Part shown: positions 14,137-23,712 of the stretch, one piece after another
How positions within the stretch are numbered: the first letter of the stretch is position 1
How the letters are laid out: every line of letters begins with the position of its first letter
Source of the DNA: Spirodela intermedia
Lineage: Eukaryota > Streptophyta > Magnoliopsida > Alismatales > Araceae
Assembly (NCBI GenBank): GCA_902729315.2
Contig: LR746264.1
Location: 8,897,878 to 8,961,877, forward strand
DNA length: 64,000 bases
Reading direction: 5' to 3'
Program-made: the position numbers and the translations under genes
The notes under the pieces: generated by a model
The model's input: only the letters and a program-made list of their open reading frames with translations
Told to the model about the DNA's origin: nothing
Database searches by the model: none

Positions 14137-17100
14137 ATGTGTGGGATACTGGCGGTGTTGTGCTGCTCGGATGACTCTCAGGCGAAGAGGGTCCGAGTCC
14201 TCGAACTTTCCCGCAGGCAATGGCCTCTCCTCCGTAACTTCTCTGAGTTCTCCGCCATCTTCCGAAACCCCGTTTCCTCAGTCTGTTCATGGAGAGAGGG
14301 TTCCCCTCCCCGGGTAACTCCGGGACGGCGGAGCCCAACCACGGTTGGCCAGCGCCTCGTCTTTAGCGCCACGGTTGGCCAGCGCCACGGTTCATGGAGA
14401 GCTAGCTCCTCGTCCTGATATTATTAAAATATTCCAACTTTTTGCCCTACGTGATGCTTCGTAAAATCGAATCGATAACAGAGTCTCAGAATTGAGAAGG
14501 CGGGTTTTGACGATGAAATCCTCTGCTCCGAGTTGCTAGTTCCTATACCTGTCTGAATTCTGGGACTTGAGCTTCTGACCTCTGCTTAATGGTGGGGGTG
14601 GTGCAACAGGCTGAAGCACAGGGGGCCAGACTGGAGCGGGCTGGCGCAGCACGGCGACTGCTTCCTGTCGCACCAGCGGCTCGCCATCATCGACCCCGCC
14701 TCCGGCGACCAGCCCCTCTTCAACGGAGACGGCTCCATCATCGTCACGGTAACTAAACCCGACGGCGGCCCTACTGGGGTCGGCTGTTCTCGTCGTCTGA
14801 AAGTGCAGTGGTGGGGAAGGACCAGCGATGGCGATGTTTACGGAGAAAGGCTTTTGTTTTTTAACAGGTCAACGGGGAGATCTACAACCATGAGGAGCTG
14901 AGGAAGAGCTTGCCTTCTCACAAGTTCAGGACGGGCAGCGACTGCGACGTCATCGCCCACCTGGTTCGCCCTCCTTCCTCCTTCCTCGTTCCTTCTCCCT
15001 CCATTTCTCCGCTCTGACCGGCTGGACGACGAACAGTACGAGGAGCATGGAGAGAACTTCATCGACATGCTGGACGGTATCTTCTCCTTCGTGCTGCTGG
15101 ACAAACGCAACAACACCTTCCTCGCGGCCAGAGACGCCATTGGAGTCACTCCCCTCTACATTGGATGGGGCCTCGACGGTGAGCAAGATCCTCCCTCCCA
15201 CTACTCTTCTGCCCTAGAAAACGGTGGCGAACTCGGATTCTCGAGCTCTGTCTGACGCGGCGGCGCCGCCGCTCTCGCGCAGGTTCTGTCTGGATATCGT
15301 CGGAGATGAAAGGGCTCAACGATGACTGCGAGCATTTTGAGGCCTTCCCCCCTGGGCACCTCTACTCCAGCAAGGAGCACGGCTTCAGGAGGTGGTACAA
15401 CCCTCCATGGTTCTCGGAGACGATCCCCTCCGTCCCGTACGACCCTCTGGTCCTGAGGAAGGCATTCGAAGATGTATGTACACCTCTCAAACCCTAATCC
15501 GGTCCAACCCTCCTCCCCTCTCTCTCTGATGATCCATCGTCTCTGGTTCTCCCCAGGCCGTCATCAAGAGACTCATGACAGACGTCCCCTTCGGGGTTCT
15601 CCTCTCCGGCGGGCTCGATTCCTCGCTGGTGGCCTCTGTGACAGCCCGCCATCTCGCCGGATCCAAGGCCGCCGAGCAGTGGGGAACGCAGCTCCATTCC
15701 TTCTGCGTCGGCCTAGAGGTCTGGAATTCCTCCATTCTCCTTCCCCCTTAGTCCTCCGCCGTCTGAAAATCTTCTTTCTCACCTCTCGCCGCCATGACTG
15801 CAGGGCTCGCCTGACCTGAAAGCTGCGAAGGAGGTCTCGGAGTACCTCGGCACAGTCCACCACGAGTTCCACTTCACTGTGCAGGATGGGATCGACGCCA
15901 TTGAGGACGTCATCTACCACATAGAGACCTACGATGTGACGTCGATCAGAGCCAGCACCCCCATGTTCTTGATGTCCCGGAAGATCAAGTCGCTTGGGGT
16001 GAAGATGGTCATCTCCGGCGAAGGCTCAGACGAGATCTTCGGAGGGTACCTCTACTTCCACAAGGCTCCGAACAAGGAGGAGTTCCACCGTGAGACCTGC
16101 CGCAAGGTATCATCAACTCGAGGCCCCCCTGTTCCTGCTCAGAAATCCTAGAACAGAGAGATGACGATGGTCGATGGCTTCTTTGCAGATTAAGGCGCTC
16201 CACCAGTACGATTGCTTGAGGGCGAACAAGGCGACCTCCGCGTGGGGCCTGGAAGCCCGTGTGCCGTTTTTGGACAAGGAGTTCATCAACACTGCAATGA
16301 GCATTGACCCCGAATGGAAGATGGTGAGACCGCCGCCCCCCGTCTTCGTCTTCCACCTTGTTCTTCATCTTTCTATCTTCCCGGGTCATTCAGGGATTTC
16401 TTCTTCAATGCCTGGTGACAGATTAAGCCCGAGCTTCGACGGATGGAGAAGTGGGTCCTGAGGAAGGCTTTCGATGACGAGGAGAACCCCTATCTGCCAA
16501 AGGTACGTGCCGCAATCAGGGCATTCGTCCTTCCTCATTCCTCCGATTTAGTCCTCGGCCATGATCGACTGATTTCCCTCTCTCCCCCTTTCCATTCTTC
16601 AGCACATTCTGTACCGGCAGAAGGAGCAGTTCAGTGACGGCGTCGGCTACAGCTGGATCGACGGTCTGAAGGCGCACGCTGCGGAACACGTTTGTTCCAT
16701 CCATGAATACTCTCTTTCCCCCATCCCAACATCTCCTCCTCCATCAAACCCTAATTCTCTCAACTCATGCTCCGCTTATTTGAACTCACCAGGTCACTGA
16801 TCGAATGATGCTGAACGCCAAGAAAATTTACCCTCACAACACCCCCACCACCAAGGAGGGCTACTACTACCGGATGATCTTCGAGAGGTTCTTCCCGCAG
16901 GTGATTGTTCCCCCGATCCGGAACAAGGAGCGGAAAGGCCGCGCCGCAGTTCTTCCGTATTCGCCTCTGATCCTCTTCTCTCCTCCCTGCAGAACTCCGC
17001 CAGGCTGACGGTCCCCGGGGGCCCTAGCGTGGCCTGCAGCACGGCCGCCGCGATGTCGTGGGACGCGCAGTGGTCGAGCAACCCCGACCCGTCGGGAAGG

Positions 17101-17250
17101 GCCGCTCTGGGGGTCCACCTCTCGGCCTACGAGGCGAAGAAGGCCGCCGCTCCCCTCGCCGCCGGCACCGGCCCGGAGGACATCATCAACAACAAGAAGG
17201 CCAGGATGGTCGAGGTCGCCGCCGCACCCGCCGTCGCCATATCCACCTGA
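14137..17250 (+). CDS. ASN1: Asparagine synthetase (glutamine-hydrolysing), 593 aa
   Basis: Makes asparagine from aspartate, glutamine and ATP in the cytosol, for nitrogen storage and transport. Exons: 14137-14216, 14610-14748, 14868-14963, 15037-15178, 15283-15473, 15557-15718, 15804-16106, 16189-16323, 16422-16502, 16603-16689, 16793-16900 and 16993-17250; total 1782 nt. The start is fixed by MCGILAVL, because after Met removal Cys-2 is the glutaminase nucleophile. KHRGPDWSG and NGEIYNH follow in the glutaminase domain. The synthetase domain has the ATP pyrophosphatase loop SGGLDSSL and then [18 protein letters not shown]. The C-terminal tail after [18 protein letters not shown] is alanine-rich. 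Codon use is very GC-rich compared with its neighbours. The first exon must end AG|GCAATG to stay in frame, so intron 1 seems to have a GC donor. Residue 9 is Cys where plant relatives usually have Gly. Confidence 0.97.
14286..14401. repeat. Short duplications inside asparagine synthetase intron 1
   Basis: CCACGGTTGGCCAGCGCC occurs at about 14339-14356 and 14369-14386. TTCATGGAGAG occurs at about 14286-14296 and 14391-14401. Together they suggest recent slippage or local duplication in the first intron. Confidence 0.7.
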
Positions 17251-18088
17251 TGCTGCCGCCGCTCACCTTTCTACAGTTTGCCGTGCTTGGAGAGTAATAC
17301 CGAGAGTTTGTAATAACGGTATCAGAGTCCAACTTCACCTCTCCCTGCGACCAACCGACCTCCTCCCCCCCAACGTGAGATGTCTCCGGCTCCTGTGAAA
17401 GCTTTCGCTATCTCTCTTACCCCCATCCGCTGAAGTTGCACCAAGCCCTTGTTTGCTATATATGGAGGAACTATTTCCTACTACACCGTCGTCCTTCCTC
17501 TCTCTCTCTCTCTCTCTCTCTCCCTCTCTCTCCCTCTCTCTCTATATATATCTGGGCTGGCCGAACTTGTACCGAGTAGACCTGACAGAGACAAGTTTAC
17601 AAAATTATTGGGCTAGAGAGAGAGACGGGCCCAGGGTGTTCTGAACGGACCTAGGCAGAACCAGCTTTGATGGATATTGGACTCCAGAGAAAACCAGCCC
17701 AACATATTCTTTACGGGCCTGAGAGAAGAGAGAGGGGAGTTATTGCCAGTTCGTTGACGCTCCTACACGTGGTAAGTTCACCTCCAGATCCGTGGCCACG
17801 TGGAACCGCGAACCCGAAACCGTGCGATCCGACAGCTCCTGGCCGTTGGAGGATGGAGGAATGGGGGCCCACCGGGACCTCTTACAAGCCATTCCAGGAC
17901 GCAAATTCGCGAAGCATTGGCGGGCCTTGTTCCTTCTTCCTTACATTTCAACTGTGCGGATGGGGATCGGCGAGGATTTTCTCTTCGACCACGCCGGCGT
18001 GGTGTCTTCCTCTTCATCTGAATTCCCTGGTTTCACTCTTCCTTTTCGTACGTAGTCTCTCCACTCTCGTTTCGTTTTCCTTTCGTGA
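17251..18088. other. Spacer after asparagine synthetase, with CT tract and two G-boxes
   Basis: Begins with the asparagine synthetase 3' UTR. A CT/CCCT microsatellite runs at about 17497-17551 and ends in a short TA run. ACACGTGG at 17765-17772 and CCACGTGG at 17796-17803 are perfect G-box cores and may belong to a promoter for the unidentified gene that starts near 18089. The open frame across 17667-18302 resembles no known family. Confidence 0.6.
17497..17551. repeat. CT/CCCT microsatellite with TA tail
   Basis: A CT run interrupted by CCCT units, followed by a short TATATATA run, in the spacer downstream of asparagine synthetase. Confidence 0.9.
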
Positions 18089-18415
18089 GATGGATCATTG
18101 CGATTCTGATATCTTTCTGTGCTGCCAGATGGTAGACACTTTTTCCATCTCATCAGAGCCCGTAAGATATCCTTCTCACCCCCCTTTCTTCTCAATTTCT
18201 TCTATTCGCATGCTTTATGTGCTCACGGTGGGATTCCAAGAACTTCATGGTTTGTCATGTCAAGCATCTCGGTCAATCATGGGAGGCTTCAGGCCTCGAT
18301 GACGACAATTAGGCGATAGTTTGCTCCTCTGCTTCCTGTGAATTCATTTTTCGCCGATTCTTCCCAATCATTATTAGGGCTTCATATGCGAATGCTTACA
18401 TCATGACAAGGTTTT

Positions 18416-18900
18416 TGTTAGGCCATCGGAACTAACTTATGCCGGCAAGAAGAATCAAGCCCAATTGGTGGAACTGAGCCAGCCCATTAACATCTTAGGG
18501 TTAGCCACAAGAGAGTGAGGGTCTATAGAACTCCCTCTAACCCTAGGGTTTTGTCTTTCTTAATCTCGAGTTTTTCATTTCTTCATCTCTTCTTTTCCCC
18601 GTTGGGCCGTGTATACTCTTCAAATAGAAAGAGAGCTTGCCCAGTTACCTCCAGAAGGCTTTCTCTCTCTCTTACCTCCGTAACCCTAGTTTCCCCATAT
18701 GTAGTGAGGGTTGGGAGGAGAGAAATGGGGGTAGGACTTATCGTCTTAATAGGGTACAACTGCAGCGCCCTAGGGGCTACTCGGGGAGGAGTGGGGATGA
18801 GCTCTGGCTGCAGCTGGAAAATTGTCTTATTCTATCATTTTTATTTCCTCTACCTCGTATTCTTGCTGCATTTATGTATGCCAATTGAAGGGTCCCCACA
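18416..18900 (+). repeat. Left LTR of the gypsy-type element
   Basis: Runs from TGTTAGG to CCCCACA, just before the primer-binding site. The first ~190 bp match the right LTR apart from a ~60 bp gap. The last ~300 bp (from about 18604) have no counterpart in the right LTR, so one copy has an insertion or replacement. Confidence 0.75.
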
Positions 18901-18903
18901 AAT

Positions 18904-18915
18904 TGGTATCAGAAT
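18904..18915 (+). other. Primer-binding site (initiator Met-tRNA type)
   Basis: TGGTATCAGAAT, three bases after the left LTR, matches 10 of 12 positions of the plant initiator Met-tRNA 3' end complement TGGTATCAGAGC. It fixes the element on the plus strand. Confidence 0.8.
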
Positions 18916-21900
18916 TATGGCTCGTGAAGAAGGAAGCTTGAAAAATCTTCCTCAGTGATTAGATACCGTGGAAATAGATGCAAAATGACAGCCATAAAAG
19001 GACTCATGAGATAGATGGCTCTTGAGTCAGCTGACACATCACCTGATAGCTTAGAACTCTGATCACCACCGTAGACGAAGGACGAGAATGAAGGTTTGAA
19101 GGTACCACCTATGGCCTCCTTCCGCATGTGCGATACTATGGAGTAACTAGAATCCTTAGTGGGGGTAAACCGATGAGAGACTTTACAACTGAGGGCTGTC
19201 GCCCATGACCGCTGAGTGATTACCCATCTTGACATCCTAATCGTCACACTGGATATTCCAACCCAGTCGGGTGGATATTCCAAGTAGAGCTCTTCTTCAA
19301 GTTGACCAAGACTACAGAGTGTGATCGTGTCCAATATGCGGTGACGAGGTTGGGCTAGTACAGGCGGGTTGAAGCTCACCATCTTTTCCAAAATTGGCAA
19401 GACATGAAAAACCAACTACTTCAACGATTTGGGGCTGTCCAAGATAATAGTCTCTGTTATAAATTCTTGAGGCTAACACGAAAGGCAACAGTAGCTGAGT
19501 TTTTAAGAGATTATGAGGTATTGTTAGCATTTCTCTTTAAGCTACCTGAAGTAGTCATGAAAAATATCTTTTCGGGCGGGCTGAAGTTGGAGATCTTAGT
19601 CAAGATGAGCATGTTCAACCCAACAAGATTGATGGAGTTAATGAACATGACACAGAGGGCGTAGGAATGACCCAACAAGTTGCGGAGTGTAATAGGAGGG
19701 AACTTGAAGACATCACCGTGAAGTGCTTGAGGGACCAACTGCTGACATGTTGGGTAGCCCATTCCGAGCATGCCATCACCCATCGCCATTGTGACCCACC
19801 AACCAGCAATCGCAATTACAGTGATAAAGGGGTCACCAATCGTCTTGGGGATTCAATCAAGTGTCAAGTGATGAACAAACAAAACCCAAACCACAACAAA
19901 GTCAAATCAGGCTTACTAATGCAGAGCTAGAAGAACGAAGATCAAAGGGGCTTTGCTTCTACTATGACGAGAAGTTTAGCCCAAGACACCAGTGTAGGAA
20001 AGAACTATGGACTCTAATCGTCAGCAACACTTACTCGGACAGTGACGAGGAAAAAATAAGGCAAGAGTCGCAAGTGCCCCTGGGAGTCAGCAAGGAGATC
20101 CCTATGAGGACAACTAAGGTCTCCCTCAACTCAGTAACAAGCCGAGCAACCCTTAAGATGCTTAAGCTCAAAGGAACTTGAAAACACGGCCTTTCATAAT
20201 ACTCGTCGGGTCCAAGGCGAGCCACAACTTCATCTCAACAGAGCTGATCAGATAGTTGCAATTGAAAGTCAATACTACAAAAGAGTATGAACTTGTGCTT
20301 GATGATGGAACGTCAATTGGGGGGGGCAACATCTACATAGGTGTTACCTTAGAAGTCCAAGATATAAGAACTAGATAAAGTTTTCTCTCTGAAACTGCAC
20401 AACCAAGACATTAGCCTTGGCTAAGGGCTACTGATCATGAAGTTCAAAATCAACAGCAAAAAGTTCACGTTTCAAGGAGACGCCATACTCAGCAGTTTAG
20501 GTTTGTTCCTAAAATTCATATTACTGGATGGTATTAACCCACCCAATACTACGGTGGCAGCTATCATCACAATAGTTGAATAGCGAATGGAACAACATGA
20601 CAACAACATTCCAATCATAGAGATAACAACAAAGACATCTTGCATTTATTTGGAACAATTCAAGTCTGAATTTCCATAGGTCTTCACCCTGATCACCACA
20701 CTTCCCCCTCCTCGTGAGGTCAGCCATGTCATTCACCTCTTAGAGGGGTCACAACCAGTCAGTGTTCGACCTTTAACGTGCGAAAGGATGCAATGGAACT
20801 TTTGGGAAATGTTAAACTAGGAAATCATTCAGTACTCAACGACTGCCTTCTCTAGTCCAGATCTCATGGTACATAAAAATTGATCGTAGCTAGAGATCGT
20901 GTTAAATTACAGGTCTCTAAACTAAGTCACTGTAGTAGATCGTTTCCCTATCATGACGGTTGACAAACTCCTAAATGAGTTGTATGACTTTTTGACCTTT
21001 TTCAAGTTAAACCTACAATATGGCACCCACATGATGTCTCGAAGATGGTTCTTCAAGACTCACAAGGGCTATTATGAATTCTTAGATATGCCATTTGGGT
21101 TGAACAATGCTCCATCAACATTTCAGCCTCTCATGAATCAGGTTTCTAAACCTTGCATCGATTTATTCTGATTTTCTTTGACGACATTTAATATACAGTA
21201 AGTTGTGGGATGAGCATCAAGAACATCTACAAATTACATTCACAACCCTCGATCACCAGTAGAATGGTAGAGTTTTTGGGCCATTGGGTTTCTAAAAATG
21301 GGGTCGAAGCTAACAAAGAAAAATTAGAAGCTATGCACTAGTGTCATTCTCCTCGCAACACTAAGGAGCTCTGTGGATTTCTAGGTCTCACGGGGTATTA
21401 CATGCAGTATATTGCAAGATATTCAAACATTGCACACCCCCTAACCAACTTATTGAAGAAGGATAATTTTACATGGATAGAGGCAGAGGAGTAAGCTTTT
21501 CAATGCATGAAGATGGTGATGTGTACCCCATCGGTGGTAGTGCTACCTATTTTTGGCAAGAAATTCACCTGATGCAGGGTACTAAACTAAAGCGGAGCAC
21601 ATCATTTCACCAGAATGAGTCAATTGCTACTTGAAAACATAAGGTGTTTTGCATGTGATATATCTAGTAGGTGGAGTAATTGGATGCCTTGGGTCGATTT
21701 GTGGTATAATACTGCTTTCCGTCAATCTCTCCAAACCACATTATATGGGCGTGACCCCCCCCCCCCCCATTGTCCATTTTGGATCACCAACTACTAACTC
21801 CTCACACAGAAGCACAAATGCAGTAGAGGGACTCTTTCCTCAACACCCTCAAGGAACATGGAGGGACATGGAGCTTGTGATGATCCCAATCTATAATGAA

Positions 21901-22354
21901 ATCACAAGCCGATCAACACCGGAGGGACATGGAGCTTGTGATGATCAAATCATAAAGCATGAAGTTACTGAAGCACTGATGCAACGAGAATCTCAGCCGA
22001 TGTTCTTTTGGGCCGTATGTAATTATGGAACAGATTAGTACCACTGCTTACTGCCTGGACTTACCACTAACTTCTAAGGTCTACCATCTTTTCCATATAT
22101 CACAGCTGAAGAAGGTGCTGGGGTTCAACCACCTAGCACAGCCACCTCCCTCGTGAAGAAGACTGCGATCTCAACTAGATCGTCGAACTGGCGTAAGCCT
22201 AAGGTATCCGCCAATCCCCTAGAGGCACACAAGTTATGATTTGCAGGAAACACCTACCCCCTAGTGAAGACACTTGAGAACCACAATCCGCTGTTCACCA
22301 GCATTTTCCGCAGCTGCACCTTGGGGACAAGGTGCTTGAGTTGCAGGAGAGTAG

Positions 22355-22630
22355 TGTTAGGCCACTGGGCCTAACTTATGCCTACAAGAAGAAACAAGCC
22401 TAATCGACAGAAGTGCACCAGCTCATTAACAAAATGGTGGAAATCTCATATACAAAATGGGGTCAGTGAGAAAAGAGAGGGGCCCCTGACAGTTCAGGGT
22501 CAGCCACAAGAGAGTGAGGGTCTCTCGAACTCCCTGTAACCCTAGGGTTTCATCTCTTTCTCTAATCTCGAGTTTCCCCTTTCTTCATCTCTTATTTTCC
22601 CCTTGAACCTTCCATCTTGGTGTCATTACA
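22355..22630 (+). repeat. Right LTR of the gypsy-type element
   Basis: Starts TGTTAGGCC just after a short purine stretch (GCAGGAGAGTAG) that may be the polypurine tract. Homology with the left LTR runs to about 22604. The end is placed at CATTACA (22630) because that gives a TG..CA element and a near-match target duplication. The end position is less sure than the start. Confidence 0.65.
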
Positions 22631-22969
22631 GTTTCTTTGAGGATGGGCTGAAGGGATCTTGGCAACTTAGGCGCTGTTCTTGGTTTCAGCCATTGCTCTC
22701 GTTTGTTGAGTACAGTGAGATGATGGATGAAGGCATCTCCACTGCCGTTGAAGATCTGGCAGTGATCCGGTAAGTCTCTTTTCTTTAGCTTATTTCTGAA
22801 GGGCGCTCCATTATACTCTATGAGATGCCGACCTTGCAGTGATATGAAACCGATTCGATCTTCCCTTTTCCAATTTTTCTCCCTCTCATGTCAAACAGGT
22901 AACCAATCCAGAATGGAAATTCACTGGGAAATTCTAAGGGGGAGAAAAGACTGGGACAGGCAGTGGTAA

Positions 22970-23712
22970 GTGCCCTAGGTCTAGGGCCAGTTGTAGTAGG
23001 GTTCACGTGGTTCTATAGATGGAGGGATTTCCACCAGCTAGTAGTCTACGTAGGCTATATATTTTGGGGGTAGCTGCAGACTCATCAATGGGCGATTCTG
23101 GTGGATGTACATAGTTTTCCATTGAAGCAGGGATACTGAGGCTCTGTAAGGTCTTCTACCTTTGGTTGTGGGTGTGGGTCTGACTGTTGCACAGGTGCCA
23201 ATAGCTATAACCCATAGCTTTGAAGCCACCTCACCGTACATCGGGATTTCAGATCCACCATCCTCTTGGCAGTGAGGAACAATCCACCTGAAGATGCCCC
23301 CCTTCTCAAATTGGGTTTGTGGACAATCATGAGATAAATAATTTTTCAAAGGCAATCGGGTGGCATGCTGGTTTTTGAAACTATTATAAAGATGGGATCA
23401 GTAGAAATGCTCTGCATAATGGGTTCTTCTGTGAGTCATGATCAGTTCTTAAAAGGGGTCAGCTTGTGAAATAGTTAAAGCGTGTACATTTAAAGACAAT
23501 ACCGAAGGTTGAGGCTCAAAATTACGCACTGTGGGCATCCGCCGCCGCAACACTCTCTTCAAAAGAGCCTTCGGTCCCCATCTAACCCTCTTCCGCAGGT
23601 GAGTTTCCCCAGACGATGATGGATCGCCTTATCATCTGTGATCAATAGGTATGCAATATTATATGTTAGGAAGATGATGGATAGGATCACCACCACGACC
23701 TCATCGCCATGG
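22970..23712. other. Spacer between unidentified gene and SAC8 3' end
   Basis: No exon could be supported here. The two flanking genes converge, so this stretch should contain both 3' ends. If the GTAAGT at 22966 is a real donor, one more exon of the left gene could lie here. Confidence 0.5.

Larger units (their letters stand above)
18416..22630 (+). mobile_element. Decayed Ty3/gypsy-type LTR retroelement
   Basis: Two related LTRs in direct orientation both start TGTTAGGCC (18416 and 22355). A primer-binding site follows the left LTR. Between them, in the usual order, lie broken remnants of: gag (19400-19660, with FLRDYEVLLAFLFKLPE); a zinc-knuckle-like piece (about 19930-20010, one Cys replaced by Tyr); protease (about 20190-20240, ending SHNFIST but with the DSG triad lost); reverse transcriptase (20950-21170, with YEFLDMPFGLNNAPSTFQ); RNase H linker (about 21260-21420, EFLGHWVSKNG and [11 protein letters not shown]); and the integrase end (21600-21760, WYNTAFRQS). 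Every part has stops or frameshifts, and most of RNase H and integrase is missing, so it cannot move by itself. A likely target duplication is GTTTT (18411-18415) against GTTTC (22631-22635), one mismatch. Confidence 0.88.
18089..22969 (+). pseudogene. Unidentified plant gene, split by an LTR retroelement
   Basis: I do not recognise this protein. The best-supported pieces are two exons to the right of the gypsy element. The exon at 22632-22769 (donor GTAAGT) contains the phrases GLKGSWQLRRCSWFQPLLSF and MMDEGISTAVEDLAVIR. The exon at 22840-22969 (acceptor TTGCAG) continues in frame as RDMKPIRSSLFQFF and reaches TAA at 22967-22969, although a perfect GTAAGT donor overlaps that stop at 22966-22971. 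A possible first exon at 18089-18160 (ATG, 24 codons, donor GTAAGA) lies to the left of the element. Intermediate exons were not found. The element inserted just left of, or at the start of, the 22632 exon, so the gene may be broken. Confidence is moderate for the right-hand exons and low for the left one and for calling the whole a pseudogene. Confidence 0.4.

Noticed and set aside
17667-18302. 211-codon open frame on the plus strand
   Set aside because: No recognisable domain. It spans an apparent promoter with G-boxes and runs through a good GTAAGA donor in the same frame.
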